64,000 nucleotides of DNA, taken from Streptomyces sp. NBC_00377. GTDB taxonomy: Bacteria > Actinomycetota > Actinomycetes > Streptomycetales > Streptomycetaceae. The DNA lies in the NCBI RefSeq assembly GCF_036075115.1, contig NZ_CP107958.1:2852001-2916000 (forward strand). Reading direction: 5' to 3'. The notes below the pieces were generated by a model, which did not search any database, was not told the DNA's origin, and saw nothing but the letters and a program-made list of their open reading frames with translations. The position numbers and the translations under genes are program-made. This document shows, in pieces, positions 14,545 through 24,240 of the stretch. Each line of letters opens with the position of its first letter. Within the stretch, counting starts at the first letter, position 1.

Positions 14545-15597
14545 CTACAGGCCGCGTCCCTGCTCGTAGGCGCGCAGCTGCTCGGCACTGATCATGCCGG
14601 TGTCGAAGAGGCTGGTCTCGTCGAGGGCGTACTCCTGCTGGGCCTGCTGGGCCTGCTGGGCGGCCTGGTTCGGGTCGTAGGGGGCCTGCTGGGTGTCGTA
14701 GTAGGCGTAGGGGTCGGCCTGCTGCTGGTAGCCGTACGCGTCCTGCCCGCCGTACCCCTGCTGCTGCTGTTGCTGATAGCCGCCGTAGGGGTCGGGCTGC
14801 TGCTGGTAGCCGTACGCCGGCTGCGGTTCCTGCTGGTCGTACGGCTGCTGGGCGGGCTGTGCGGCCGCGGCGTCCTGCTCCGCGAGGGCGGTCAGGTCGG
14901 CGAGGTAGTCGGCGTCGGAGGAGTGCTGGAACGTCGTGGCGTCGTCGGCGAGGGCGCCCAGGTCATCCGTGGCGATACGGCCGTGCAGCTTCTGACGGCC
15001 GCGGCCGACCGCGTCCAGGGTCTTGGCGAGGACCGCCTCGAAGGCGCCCAGCTTGGTGTCGACGTAGGCGTCGGCGTCACGGCGCAGGGTCTCGGGGTCG
15101 TGGCTGCGCTCGGGGGCGTCCTCGTCTTCGTAGCCGTTCTCGTCGACGCCGGGTCCGGTGCCGAGCAGCTTCTCGCGGCCGCGGCCGACCGAGCCGAGGG
15201 TCTTGGTGAGGACGACCTCGAAGTTCGCGAGCTTGGAGTCCACGTAGTCGTCGGCCTCCGCTCGGACCTCCTCGGCCTCCTTGCGGGCCTCGGCGAGGAT
15301 GCGGTCCGCCTCGTCCTGCGAGCGGCGCGCGATCTCGGTGTCCGAGATCAGGGAGCCGCGTTCCGCATGCGCGGTGGAGATGATCCGGTCGGCCTCCTGG
15401 CGGGCCTGCTCGACCATCTGCTCACGGCCGCCGATCAGCTCCTCGGCCTGGGCGAGGGAGTCCGGAAGGGCCGCACGCACCTCTTCCAGCAGGGCGAGCA
15501 GATCCGCGCGGTTGACCACGCACGAAGCCGACATCGGCATCGACCGGGCACTGGAGACCGCCGTGACGATCTCGTCGAGCTTCTTCTGCACGTCCAC
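14545..15597 (-). CDS. DivIVA-like/SepIVA-like coiled-coil protein with Gln/Tyr-rich tail
   Basis: A 350-residue cytoplasmic coiled-coil protein. Residues 1-60 are DivIVA-like; 60-130 form a long Glu/Arg-rich coiled coil (QARQEADRIISTAHAERG). Two related blocks follow: YVDSKLANFEVVLTKTLGSVGRGREKL and YVDTKLGAFEAVLAKTLDAVGRGRQKL. Residues 230-330 are low complexity (Gln, Tyr, Pro), and a short acidic end follows. Orthologues sit beside coaD across actinobacteria; the mycobacterial relative SepIVA works in septation and cell-wall growth. GTG 15597 has only a weak ribosome site. The septation role is inferred from the family. Confidence 0.75.
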   Translation of the reverse strand: MDVQKKLDEIVTAVSSARSMPMSASCVVNRADLLALLEEVRAALPDSLAQAEELIGGREQMVEQARQEADRIISTAHAERGSLISDTEIARRSQDEADRILAEARKEAEEVRAEADDYVDSKLANFEVVLTKTLGSVGRGREKLLGTGPGVDENGYEDEDAPERSHDPETLRRDADAYVDTKLGAFEAVLAKTLDAVGRGRQKLHGRIATDDLGALADDATTFQHSSDADYLADLTALAEQDAAAAQPAQQPYDQQEPQPAYGYQQQPDPYGGYQQQQQQGYGGQDAYGYQQQADPYAYYDTQQAPYDPNQAAQQAQQAQQEYALDETSLFDTGMISAEQLRAYEQGRGL

Positions 15598-15708
15598 CGG
15601 TTGCTCGCCACTCTCTACAGCTGTGTTGGAGACGGACGGGACGACTGTACGGCCATGCGGTGTCCGCCGGACACCGGGTGACGGGCCGTCAGGAATCCGG
15701 TCCGGGGG

Positions 15709-16188
15709 TCAGTCCTGGCGCAGCCGCTCGCCGAGGGCCTCCAGGACCAGCGGCGGCACCAGGTGGGAGACGTCGCCGCCCCAGGTGGCGACCTCCTTGA
15801 CCAGGGAGGAGGAGAGGAAGCTGTACGTGGGGTTGGTCGGCACGAACAGCGTCTCGACGCCCGAGAGGCCGTTGTTCATCTGCGCCATCTGGAGCTCGTA
15901 GTCGAAGTCGCTGACCGCCCGCAGGCCCTTGACGATGGCCGGGATCTCGCGCTGCTTGCAGAAGTCGACGAGGAGACCGCGGAAGGCCTCGACCCGGACG
16001 TTCCCGTACTCGGCGGTGACCTGGCGGATCAGGTCGATCCGCTCGTCGATCTCGAACAGGCCCTTCTTCGACTTGTTGATCATGACCGCGACATAGACCT
16101 CGTCGTACAGCCGAGAGGCGCGGGAAATGATGTCGAGGTGTCCGTTGGTGATCGGGTCGAACGACCCGGGACAGACGGCACGGCGCAC
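15709..16188 (-). CDS. coaD: Phosphopantetheine adenylyltransferase
   Basis: A 159-residue enzyme that joins 4'-phosphopantetheine and ATP to give dephospho-CoA. VCPGSFDPITNGHLDII holds the T/HxGH nucleotidyltransferase motif and YSFLSSSLVKEVA the C-terminal SSS motif. I start at GTG 16188, with GAGGGA seven bases upstream and the usual family length. An ATG at 16218 would add ten residues and overlap rsmD by 4 bp. It follows rsmD, a widely conserved rsmD-coaD pair. Confidence 0.95.
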   Translation of the reverse strand: MRRAVCPGSFDPITNGHLDIISRASRLYDEVYVAVMINKSKKGLFEIDERIDLIRQVTAEYGNVRVEAFRGLLVDFCKQREIPAIVKGLRAVSDFDYELQMAQMNNGLSGVETLFVPTNPTYSFLSSSLVKEVATWGGDVSHLVPPLVLEALGERLRQD

Positions 16189-16214
16189 TTGTGGTCCCTC
16201 GCTCTCCAGTCCGG

Positions 16215-16799
16215 TCATCGTGCGTCTTCGCACGTAGAGGCGGCGCGACCGTACCAAAACGTTCCCTCGCCGTAGCGACGGGCCCGCAGTGCTTCGAAGC
16301 CGTCCGGCCAGGGGAACTCCCCGCCTCTGGTGCTGCGCTCCACGGTGACGAGGGCATCGGCCGCGAGCCAGCCCCCCGAGCGGAGTGTGAGCAGGATCTC
16401 CCGAAGATCGTCGTTCGCGACGGCGTACGGGGGATCCAGGAAGACGAGGTCGTACGGGGCCGCCGGCGCTGCCTCGATGATCTGCCGGGCCTTGCCGGCC
16501 CTGACCTCGGCGCCGGGCAGACCGAGGGTCTTCACGTTCTCCCGGATCGTGCGGGCCGCTCGCGCGTCGGCCTCGACCAGGAGGGTGTGGCCCGCGCCCC
16601 GGGAGAGCGCCTCCAGGCCCACGGCGCCGGACCCCGCGTACAGGTCGAGGACGCGTTCGCCGTCGAGAGGGCCGCCCAGCAGCGACTGCCAGGTGGAGAA
16701 GAGGCCCTCGCGTGCGCGGTCGGAGGTGGGGCGGGTGCCGGTCCCTGGCGGCACGGCCAGGCGACGTCCACCGGCTGCGCCGGCGATCACGCGGGTCAT
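16215..16799 (-). CDS. rsmD: 16S rRNA m2G966 methyltransferase
   Basis: A 194-residue SAM-dependent methyltransferase acting on G966 of 16S rRNA. It begins MTRVIAGAAGGRRLAVP; VLDLYAGSGAVGLEALSRG is the SAM-binding motif and LVFLDPPYA the catalytic DPPY motif. It is upstream of coaD with close spacing. The 166 bases to recG hold a GC-rich spacer with a repeated GGTAC pattern. Confidence 0.95.
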   Translation of the reverse strand: MTRVIAGAAGGRRLAVPPGTGTRPTSDRAREGLFSTWQSLLGGPLDGERVLDLYAGSGAVGLEALSRGAGHTLLVEADARAARTIRENVKTLGLPGAEVRAGKARQIIEAAPAAPYDLVFLDPPYAVANDDLREILLTLRSGGWLAADALVTVERSTRGGEFPWPDGFEALRARRYGEGTFWYGRAASTCEDAR

Positions 16800-16965
16800 C
16801 TCGGGGTCCTTGTTCGGGGGCGGTTCGGGTACCGGTACGGATACGGGTCCAGTCTGGCAGGCGGAGGCGTCCGGGCGCCTTTGCCGGGGAGCGGCTCCGC
16901 GCCGCCCCTGTGCGGTGCCACGGGAACCGCCCGGTGCTCGCGCCCCGCACACCGGGACGGTGGCT

Positions 16966-19188
16966 TCAGCCCTTGTCCAGGTACTGCTCCCGCTCCTCGT
17001 CCAGGAGGGCGTCCAGGGCCGTGCGCAGACCGGGGAGGGTCTCGAGCTCCGGGTCGGCGGCGACCAGGCGGGCCGCCTCGTCCCTCGCCTCCGCGATGAC
17101 CTCCTCGTCCTCGATGACCGCGAGTACGCGCAGGCTGGAGCGGGCGCCGGACTGGGCCTGGCCCAGGACGTCACCCTCGCGGCGCTGCTCGAGGTCGATC
17201 CGGGAGAGTTCGAAGCCGTCGAGGGTGGAGGCGACGGCGTTGAGCCGCTGGCGGGCCGCGCTCGCCTCCGGCATCTCGGAGACCAGGAGGCACAGGCCGG
17301 GCGCCGAGCCGCGGCCGACCCGGCCGCGCAGCTGGTGCAGCTGGGAGACACCGAAGCGGTCGGCGTCCATGATCACCATCGCTGTGGCGTTCGGCACGTT
17401 GACACCGACCTCGATGACGGTCGTGGCGACCAGGACGTCGGAGTCGCCTGCGGCGAAGCGGCGCATGACGGCGTCCTTGTCGTCCGGGGGCATGCGGCCG
17501 TGCAGGACCTCCACCCGGAGGCCGTGCAGCGGGCCTTCGGCGAGTTGGCCGGCGATGTCGAGGACGGCGAGCGGCGGCCGCTTCTCGGCCTCGTCCTCGG
17601 GGGACTGCTTCTTCGCCCGGCCGGACTTCTTGTCCTCCTCCTCGTCGCCGATGCGCGGGCAGACGACGTACGCCTGATGGCCGTTCGCGACCTCCTCGCG
17701 GACCCGCTCCCAGGCGCGGGCGAGGAAGTGGGGCTTGTCGGCGGCCGGGACGACGTGGCTGGCGATGGGTGAGCGGCCGGCCGGGAGCTGGTCGAGGACG
17801 GACGTCTCCAGGTCGCCGAAGACGGTCATGGCGACGGTGCGCGGAATGGGTGTGGCCGTCATGACGAGCAGGTGCGGGGGCTGCTTGCCCTTGCCTCGCA
17901 GTGCGTCGCGCTGTTCCACACCGAAGCGGTGCTGTTCGTCGACCACGACCAGGCCGAGATCGTGGAACTTGACCTTGTCCTCGATGAGCGCGTGCGTGCC
18001 GATCACGATGCCGGCCTCTCCGGTGACGAGGTCGAGCAGAGCCTGCCGGCGGGCGGCCATGCCCATGGACCCGGTCAGCACCACGACCTTGGTGGCGCGC
18101 TCGGACCCGCCCAGCATCCCGCCCTCGGCCAGCTCGCCCATCATCTCGACGACCGAGCGGTGGTGCTGCTGGGCGAGGACCTCGGTGGGGGCGAGCAGGG
18201 CGGCCTGTCCGCCGGCGTCGACCACGGCGAGCATGGCGCGCAGGGCGACCATGGTCTTGCCCGAACCCACTTCTCCCTGGAGCAGCCGGTGCATCGGGTG
18301 GTCCGTCGCCAGGTCGTCGAAGATCTCCTTCGAGACCTTCTGCTGGCCGTCGGTGAGGGTGAAGGGGAGGCGGGCGTCGAAGGCGGTGAGCAGGCCGTCG
18401 GGGGCGGGCACGCGGGGAACGGCCGGGAGTTGGGCGTCGGCGTGGCGGCGGCGGGCGAGGGCGACCTGGAGGACGAACGCCTCGTCCCACTTCAGGCGGG
18501 CGCGGGCGTCGGCGATGTCCGCCTTGGTGTGCGGGCGGTGGATCTTCAGGAGGGCCTCGGGGAGGGTGACCAGGCCACGGCCGTCCCGCAGGGAGTCCGG
18601 GAGGGGGTCGACCGCCTCCTGCGCGTGGGGCAGGACGGTCTGGATCGCCTTGCCGATCTTCCAGGACTCCAGTTTCGCGGTGGCGGGGTAGAGCGGGATG
18701 AGGGCGCCGGCCCAGGTCTCGACGGATTCGTCGGTGTCGGCCCGCAGCAGTTCGTAGGCCGGATGGGCCAGTTGGAGACGCCGGTTGAAGACCGAGACCT
18801 TGCCGGAGAACATCGCGCGCGTGCCGGGCAGGAGGTCCTTGTGGGGCTTGTGGACGCCGCTGCCGAAGAAGACCAGCTGGAGCCGGCCGCTGCCGTCGGT
18901 GATGGTCACCTCCAGCCGCTGGCCCTTGCCCCGGGGTGCCTTGGCCGAGGCGAAACTGTGCAGGCGGGCGTCGGCGACCTGGGCGACCACGGTGACGTGC
19001 TCGTCCATGGGGAGGTCGGCGAGGTGGGTGAGCTGGCCGCGCTCCTCGTATCTGCGGGGGTAGTGGTGCAGGAGGTCGCCGACGGTGTGCAGGCCGAGGT
19101 GCTCGGCCATCACCTTCGCGGTGGCGGGGCCGAGCACTGACTTCAGTGGCTGTTCCAGTGGTTCTTCCAGTGCGGGCACGAGATCCAT
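16966..19188 (-). CDS. recG: ATP-dependent DNA helicase RecG
   Basis: A 740-residue branched-DNA helicase that regresses stalled forks and processes recombination intermediates. The N-terminal wedge/OB domain is at about 60-160 (RYEERGQLTHLADLP). Walker A is GEVGSGKT, Walker B VVVDEQHRFG (DEQH box), and the C-terminal helicase motifs include QLRGRVGRG. A Lys/Glu-rich insert lies between helicase halves (DKKSGRAKKQSPEDEAEK), a common actinobacterial variation. I choose ATG 19188; a frame start seven codons upstream is possible. It heads the recG-rsmD-coaD group. Confidence 0.95.
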   Translation of the reverse strand: MDLVPALEEPLEQPLKSVLGPATAKVMAEHLGLHTVGDLLHHYPRRYEERGQLTHLADLPMDEHVTVVAQVADARLHSFASAKAPRGKGQRLEVTITDGSGRLQLVFFGSGVHKPHKDLLPGTRAMFSGKVSVFNRRLQLAHPAYELLRADTDESVETWAGALIPLYPATAKLESWKIGKAIQTVLPHAQEAVDPLPDSLRDGRGLVTLPEALLKIHRPHTKADIADARARLKWDEAFVLQVALARRRHADAQLPAVPRVPAPDGLLTAFDARLPFTLTDGQQKVSKEIFDDLATDHPMHRLLQGEVGSGKTMVALRAMLAVVDAGGQAALLAPTEVLAQQHHRSVVEMMGELAEGGMLGGSERATKVVVLTGSMGMAARRQALLDLVTGEAGIVIGTHALIEDKVKFHDLGLVVVDEQHRFGVEQRDALRGKGKQPPHLLVMTATPIPRTVAMTVFGDLETSVLDQLPAGRSPIASHVVPAADKPHFLARAWERVREEVANGHQAYVVCPRIGDEEEDKKSGRAKKQSPEDEAEKRPPLAVLDIAGQLAEGPLHGLRVEVLHGRMPPDDKDAVMRRFAAGDSDVLVATTVIEVGVNVPNATAMVIMDADRFGVSQLHQLRGRVGRGSAPGLCLLVSEMPEASAARQRLNAVASTLDGFELSRIDLEQRREGDVLGQAQSGARSSLRVLAVIEDEEVIAEARDEAARLVAADPELETLPGLRTALDALLDEEREQYLDKG

Positions 19189-19354
19189 TCCACACCACAC
19201 CACTGACATTGCCGCATATGTGTCCCGAAACCCCTGGTCAGGCGGCTCGTTCGGGCTCTAGGATGGCGCGCTCCGGCCATCATCCGCGGTCACCGCCCCA
19301 CCGGGACCGCCCGACCCCGCGCCGTGTCCTCCCCCAGCCCGCGGCGCTGCAGCG

Positions 19355-21202
19355 ATGGACTCCCAGACCTCACAGTCATCCCAGCCGCCCCACACGTTCC
19401 AGGTCGACCTGCGTGGTCTGGTGGACCTGCTGTCCCATCACCTCTACTCCAGTCCCAAGGTCTACCTGCGCGAACTGCTCCAGAACGCAGTGGACGCGAT
19501 CACCGCCCGGCGGGCCGAGGAGCCCGACGCCCCGGCACGGGTGCGGCTGTTCACCGAGGACGGCCGGCTGCGGGTGGAGGACTCCGGCGTCGGACTCACC
19601 GAGGACGACGTGCACAGCCTGCTGGCGACGATCGGGCGCAGTTCCAAGCGCGCGGAAGGGCTTCAGGACGTCCGCTCGGACTTCCTCGGCCAGTTCGGGA
19701 TCGGGCTGCTGGCCTGTTTCGTGGTGGCCGAACGGATCCGCGTGGTCAGCCGCAGCGCCCGTACGCCGGACGCTCCGCCGGTGGAGTGGACGGCGCGCGA
19801 CGACGGCTCCTACACCGTGCGGACGCTGCCCCATGAGGAGCGCCCGGAGCCGGGCACCACGGTGCATCTGGTGGCGCGGGCGGGCGCCGGGGAGTGGCTC
19901 ACGGAGCCGCGGGTGCTGGCGCTGGCCCGGGACTTCGGGTCGCTGCTGCCGTACGACGTCCGGGTCGGCGACGAGGCGGTCACCGACCTGCCGGCGCCCT
20001 GGAACCGGTCCTACCCCTCCCCCGCCAACCGTCGGGTGGCACTGGCCCGGCACTGTCACGAGCTGTTCGGGTTCACGCCGTTGGACTCGGTGGAGCTGGA
20101 CCTGCCGGTGGCGGGGGTGCGCGGGGTCGCGTACGTGCTGCCGTCGGCGGTCAGCCCGGCGCAGCGTGCCGGTCACCGGGTGCACCTCAAGGGAATGCTG
20201 CTGACCGAGCGGGGCGAACAGCTGCTGCCGGACTGGGCGTTCTTCGTGCGCTGCGTCCTGGACACCGACAGTCTGCGGCCGACGGCCTCGCGGGAGGCGC
20301 TGTACGAGGACGAGACGCTCGCGGCGGTACGGGAGGCGCTGGGCGAAAGGATCCGGTCGTGGCTGACGGGGCTGGCCGCCGGTGATCCCCAGCGGCTGGC
20401 GGCCTTCCTGGAGGTCCACCACCTGGGCGTGAAGTCGCTGGCGCGGCACGACGCGGAGATGCTGCGCACGATGCTGCCCTGGCTGCCCTTCGAGACGACG
20501 GACGGGCGGCTGTCGCTGGAGGAGTTCGCGCAGCGCCACGCGGTGGTGCACTTCACGCGGACCGTGGAGGAGTACCGGCAGGTCGCGCCGATCGCGTCCG
20601 CGCAGGGCATCGGAGTGATCAACGGCGGTTACACGTACGACAGCGAGCTGGTGGAGGTGCTGCCGTCGGTGCGGCCGGGGACGGTGGTCGCCGAGCTGGA
20701 CGCGGACACCGTGACCGCCCACCTGGACGCCGTCGCCCCGGCCGACGAGCTGGCGCTCGCGGGCTTCCTGGCGGCCGCGCGGGCGAAACTCGATCCGCTG
20801 GGCTGTGACGTCGTCCTGCGGGCCTTTCACCCGTTGTCGGTGCCCGCGCTGCATCTCGACGACCGGGGCGCCCGGCACGAGCAGGCACGCGCGCAGGCCG
20901 AGGCGCAGGCCGACGACCTCTGGGCGGGCATTCTGGGTTCGCTGCGCGGGAGCGCCCCGCGCGCACGTCTGGTGCTCAACCATCTCAACCCGCTGATACG
21001 GCGGATCAGTTCGTTGAACGATCCCGAGCTGATCGGCACCGCCACGGAGTCGCTGTACGGGCAGGCGCTGCTGATGGCGCAGCGCCCGCTGCGGCCCGCC
21101 GACTCGGCGCTGCTGAACCGGGCGTTCATCGGCCTTCTGGAATGGGCCACGCACGGGGAGTCGGCGCCCGGGGAGCCGACCGAGGGACAGGGCGGTCACT
21201 GA
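19355..21202 (+). CDS. Hsp90-family (HtpG-like) ATPase
   Basis: A 615-residue GHKL ATPase of the Hsp90 family. The N-terminal ATPase has RELLQNAVDAI (39-49), the Mg/adenine loop DSGVGL (76-81) and GQFGIG (112-117). A middle domain follows (about 230-470) with RGVAYVLPSAVSP and the client/catalytic region, and a C-terminal helical segment (NPLIRRISSL ... LYGQALLMAQ) resembles the HtpG dimerisation part. Length is close to HtpG, but sequence is divergent from ordinary HtpG. No clear ribosome site precedes ATG 19355. It shares a TGATG stop-start with the large TPR gene, which suggests that the two proteins work together. Confidence 0.85.
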   Translation: MDSQTSQSSQPPHTFQVDLRGLVDLLSHHLYSSPKVYLRELLQNAVDAITARRAEEPDAPARVRLFTEDGRLRVEDSGVGLTEDDVHSLLATIGRSSKRAEGLQDVRSDFLGQFGIGLLACFVVAERIRVVSRSARTPDAPPVEWTARDDGSYTVRTLPHEERPEPGTTVHLVARAGAGEWLTEPRVLALARDFGSLLPYDVRVGDEAVTDLPAPWNRSYPSPANRRVALARHCHELFGFTPLDSVELDLPVAGVRGVAYVLPSAVSPAQRAGHRVHLKGMLLTERGEQLLPDWAFFVRCVLDTDSLRPTASREALYEDETLAAVREALGERIRSWLTGLAAGDPQRLAAFLEVHHLGVKSLARHDAEMLRTMLPWLPFETTDGRLSLEEFAQRHAVVHFTRTVEEYRQVAPIASAQGIGVINGGYTYDSELVEVLPSVRPGTVVAELDADTVTAHLDAVAPADELALAGFLAAARAKLDPLGCDVVLRAFHPLSVPALHLDDRGARHEQARAQAEAQADDLWAGILGSLRGSAPRARLVLNHLNPLIRRISSLNDPELIGTATESLYGQALLMAQRPLRPADSALLNRAFIGLLEWATHGESAPGEPTEGQGGH

Positions 21203-24189
21203 TGGGTGAGATCACGGACTTCGACTCCCTGCGCCGGGCGATGGCGGAGAACGGCGAGCAGCCGGAGGGCCCGGCCCGTAACACGCGCGCGGAACAGCTG
21301 CTGGCGGAGGCCGAGCGGCTCGGCATCCCGCTCGCCGTGATCGAGGCGCTCGGGCACCAGTTGAAGGTCTACAACTACAGCTCCGAGAAGGCGAAGATGT
21401 TCGTCCCGTTCGCGCGGCTGCTGCGCATGTGGGACGAGCGGCCCGAGGACTTCGACGAGTACGAGACGCACTCGCTGCACTGGGTCTTCAAGTGGATGTC
21501 GGCCGGCATGCTCGACCAGCCGCACGTGCCGCTGGCTTCGGTGGAGAAGTGGCTCGGCGAGATGGAGCACCGCTACCGGCTCGCCGGGCACTCCGCGCGG
21601 GCGGTGCGCAGCGCCGAGTTCAGCGTGGCCGCGCACGTGGGCGATGCGGAGCGGGCCGAGCGGGCGTTCGCCGCCTGGCTGGCCGCCGACCGTGACGCCA
21701 TGGCCGACTGTCACGCGTGCGAGCTGCACGGGCAGGGCTGGTGGCTCGCTGAGCGCGGCCGGGACGCGGAGGCGCTGGACCTGTGGGCGCCGGTCCTGGA
21801 GGGCGAGTTCACGTGCGCGCACGAGCCGCACACCGTGCTCGCGTCGTCCCTGGTGCCGCTGCTGCGGCTGGGCCGCGTGGAGGAGGCCCGCGCCCACCAT
21901 CTGCGGGGCTTCCGGCTGGTGCGGTCCATGGAGAGCATGCGGGGCGCCTACGCCGACCACGTCGAGTTCTGCGCGCTGACCGGGAACGAGGCGCGGGGCC
22001 TGGAACTGCTCGCGGAGCGGCCGGCCTACTTCACGGACGAGGGACACCCGCACAGCAAGCTGGAGTTCCTGAGCGTGGTGGTGCTGCTCATGGAACGCCT
22101 GTCCGCCCTCGGGCTCGCCGGTCAGCGGGTGCCCGGACCGGCCGGCCGGGAGTGGACGGCCGGGGAACTCGCGGCGCACGCGCGTGGGGAGGCCCTCGCG
22201 CTGGCCGCGCGCTTCGACGAGCGCAACGGCACGTCGTACGTCAGCGAACGGGCCCGCGCGCGGATGACACAGCAGCCGCTGGTGGACCGGCTGCCGCTGG
22301 GCGTACGGGCGGCTCGCCCCGCTGCCTCCGCGGCCCCGGCGGCGCCCGTGACCCCGGCTCCGGTTCCGCAGTCCGGCGAGCCGGACCTGCCGGCCCTGAT
22401 CGCCGAGGCCCGGCGGCTGTCCGACACCCTCCAGCCGCTTGCCGTCGAGGCGTGGGCACACGTGGCGCGGCTGGCCGAGACGATGGAGGGCGTCGAGCTG
22501 GGGGCGCGTGACCGCGCGGAGATCGCCGACCACGAGGCGATCGGCCTCGGCCCGGAGGGCGCCGAAACGTTCGAGCGCGCCGCCGAGCTGTACGCGGCGG
22601 CGGGCGACCCCGGAGAGGCGCTGGCCGCACGCACGCGTGCGGCGTACGTCCGTGCGCTGGCCGGGGAGGTCGACGAGGCGCTCGCGGCGGTCGCCGACCC
22701 CTACGACCGGGTTCTCGCGCTGTACGCCGAGGGCGGCACGCAGGTGCCGCAGGCGGCGGGCGTGCTGATGGGACGCGCGCGGATCCTGATGCGTCGCGTC
22801 CACGAGGCCGAGGAAGCGGTGGAGGAGCCGGTCCTGACGGAGGCCGAGGCAGCCGTACGGGAGCTGCTGGCCCTCGTGGACGGGCGGACGGGCGACGACG
22901 TACGGCTCGCGGCCCGGGTCGCCGAGGGCCACGCGATGCTGGCGGAGCTGGCGACGCGCTCCGGCGACCCGGAGGCGGGCGCGGAGCTGTTCGCGCGGGC
23001 CGCGGCCGAGTTCGTCGAGACGGGCCTGCCGTGGTTCGCGGTGGAGTACGAGGCCCGGCTGGCCGGTCTCGCCCATCAGCTGGGCGACATGCGGGAGGCG
23101 GAGCGCGCCCTGCGGGCCGCCCTGGAGCACGGCGGGCCGTACCTGGAGGCGGTCGGGCGGGCACAGCTGCACCTCCAGCTCGCCGAGGTCGTCGGCGGCC
23201 GCGGACAGGCCGACGAGGCCGCGGAGCACGCCCTGGAGGCCGCGCACTGGGCGGACGAGGCGGGCGCGGGCCCCACGTTCGGCGCGTGGGCGCGGCACCA
23301 GCTCGGCGGGTTCCTGGTGCGCCAGGGCCGCTGGGCCGAGGCCGCCGAGGTGCTGGAGTCCGCGCTGGCGGACCTGACCGCCGAGACGCACGGCGACGGC
23401 GCCGTCGTGCAGACGCAGTGGTGGCTCGGTGACTGTCTGAGCGAGCTCGGGGACCACCGGGACGCCGCCGAACGCCGGCTCCAGGCGGCCGAGATCGCCC
23501 GGCACTGGCCGGAGCAGCACGACCACGCGACCCTCGCCCACCTGGCCGCCGAGTCACTGGGGCAGGCCGGCCTGCACACCGAGGCGGACCGGGCCTACGT
23601 GCGTGCGGGCGAGCTGTGGCGCGGTCTCGGCAACGTCCACGGGCTGGTGCGGTCCCTGCGCGCCCGCGCGTGGCTGGCTTTGCGCACGGAGGGCGGCACG
23701 GACACGGCGCGCGATCTGATGACGAGTGCCGTGGAGAGCTGCGCGGACGCGTTCGACGCGGCGGACGACGACGAGGCCCGTCTGCGGCTGATCGCCGAAC
23801 TCGGCCACACGCACCGCCAGTTCGGGGACCTGCTCGCCCGTTCCGCGGCAGAGGACGCCGACGACGACTCGATCCGGGCCGCCCTGGAGGAGGCGCTGTC
23901 CCAGATGGACGAGGCCCTCGCGGTGTTCGTCGCCCTGGGCGAGGAGGCCCTGTACGCCCGGACCGGCGCCGAGCTGGCCGCGGGCTGGCTGGAGACCGAC
24001 CTGGGGCGTCCCGTGGAGGCGGCCGCACGCGCGCGTGCGGTACTGAGGGCCTACGCCGACGCCGAGGCCGACCAGCACACCGGTTCCGACGCCGTCGGCG
24101 GCGAGCAGGGGGAGGACGAGCCGGTGCGGGAGCGGCGGTCCGAGGCGGAGCAGTTGTTGCAGGCGGCGAAGGAGCAGAAGGATCGTTGA
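21202..24189 (+). CDS. Large TPR-repeat protein coupled to Hsp90-like gene
   Basis: A 995-residue all-helical cytoplasmic protein made largely of tetratricopeptide-like repeats, Ala/Glu-rich, with Pro/Ala linker around residues 370-400 and clear repeat signatures in the second half (ELATRSGDPEAGAELFARA, QLGDMREAERALRAALE, RQGRWAEAAEVLESAL). ATG 21202 overlaps the Hsp90-like stop (TGATG), so it is co-translated. TPR co-chaperones bind Hsp90 C-termini in eukaryotes; a similar partnership here is plausible but unproven, and the Hsp90-like protein does not end in MEEVD. No enzymatic domain is visible. Confidence 0.85.
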   Translation: MGEITDFDSLRRAMAENGEQPEGPARNTRAEQLLAEAERLGIPLAVIEALGHQLKVYNYSSEKAKMFVPFARLLRMWDERPEDFDEYETHSLHWVFKWMSAGMLDQPHVPLASVEKWLGEMEHRYRLAGHSARAVRSAEFSVAAHVGDAERAERAFAAWLAADRDAMADCHACELHGQGWWLAERGRDAEALDLWAPVLEGEFTCAHEPHTVLASSLVPLLRLGRVEEARAHHLRGFRLVRSMESMRGAYADHVEFCALTGNEARGLELLAERPAYFTDEGHPHSKLEFLSVVVLLMERLSALGLAGQRVPGPAGREWTAGELAAHARGEALALAARFDERNGTSYVSERARARMTQQPLVDRLPLGVRAARPAASAAPAAPVTPAPVPQSGEPDLPALIAEARRLSDTLQPLAVEAWAHVARLAETMEGVELGARDRAEIADHEAIGLGPEGAETFERAAELYAAAGDPGEALAARTRAAYVRALAGEVDEALAAVADPYDRVLALYAEGGTQVPQAAGVLMGRARILMRRVHEAEEAVEEPVLTEAEAAVRELLALVDGRTGDDVRLAARVAEGHAMLAELATRSGDPEAGAELFARAAAEFVETGLPWFAVEYEARLAGLAHQLGDMREAERALRAALEHGGPYLEAVGRAQLHLQLAEVVGGRGQADEAAEHALEAAHWADEAGAGPTFGAWARHQLGGFLVRQGRWAEAAEVLESALADLTAETHGDGAVVQTQWWLGDCLSELGDHRDAAERRLQAAEIARHWPEQHDHATLAHLAAESLGQAGLHTEADRAYVRAGELWRGLGNVHGLVRSLRARAWLALRTEGGTDTARDLMTSAVESCADAFDAADDDEARLRLIAELGHTHRQFGDLLARSAAEDADDDSIRAALEEALSQMDEALAVFVALGEEALYARTGAELAAGWLETDLGRPVEAAARARAVLRAYADAEADQHTGSDAVGGEQGEDEPVRERRSEAEQLLQAAKEQKDR

Positions 24190-24207
24190 ACGATCCCTTC
24201 CGTCCCG

Positions 24208-24237
24208 CCGCCCTCTCCCGCCCTCTCCCGCCCTCTC
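24208..24237. repeat. Three tandem CCGCCCTCTC copies
   Basis: Perfect triplicate 10-mer in the 51-base space between the convergent TPR and DAK2 genes. It is too short to code and has no dyad; probably slippage-derived. Confidence 0.85.
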
Positions 24238-24240
24238 TCC

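Noticed and set aside
14640..14840. CTGCTGG-type repeats
   Set aside because: They are codons of the Gln/Tyr-rich tail of the coiled-coil protein, not an array.
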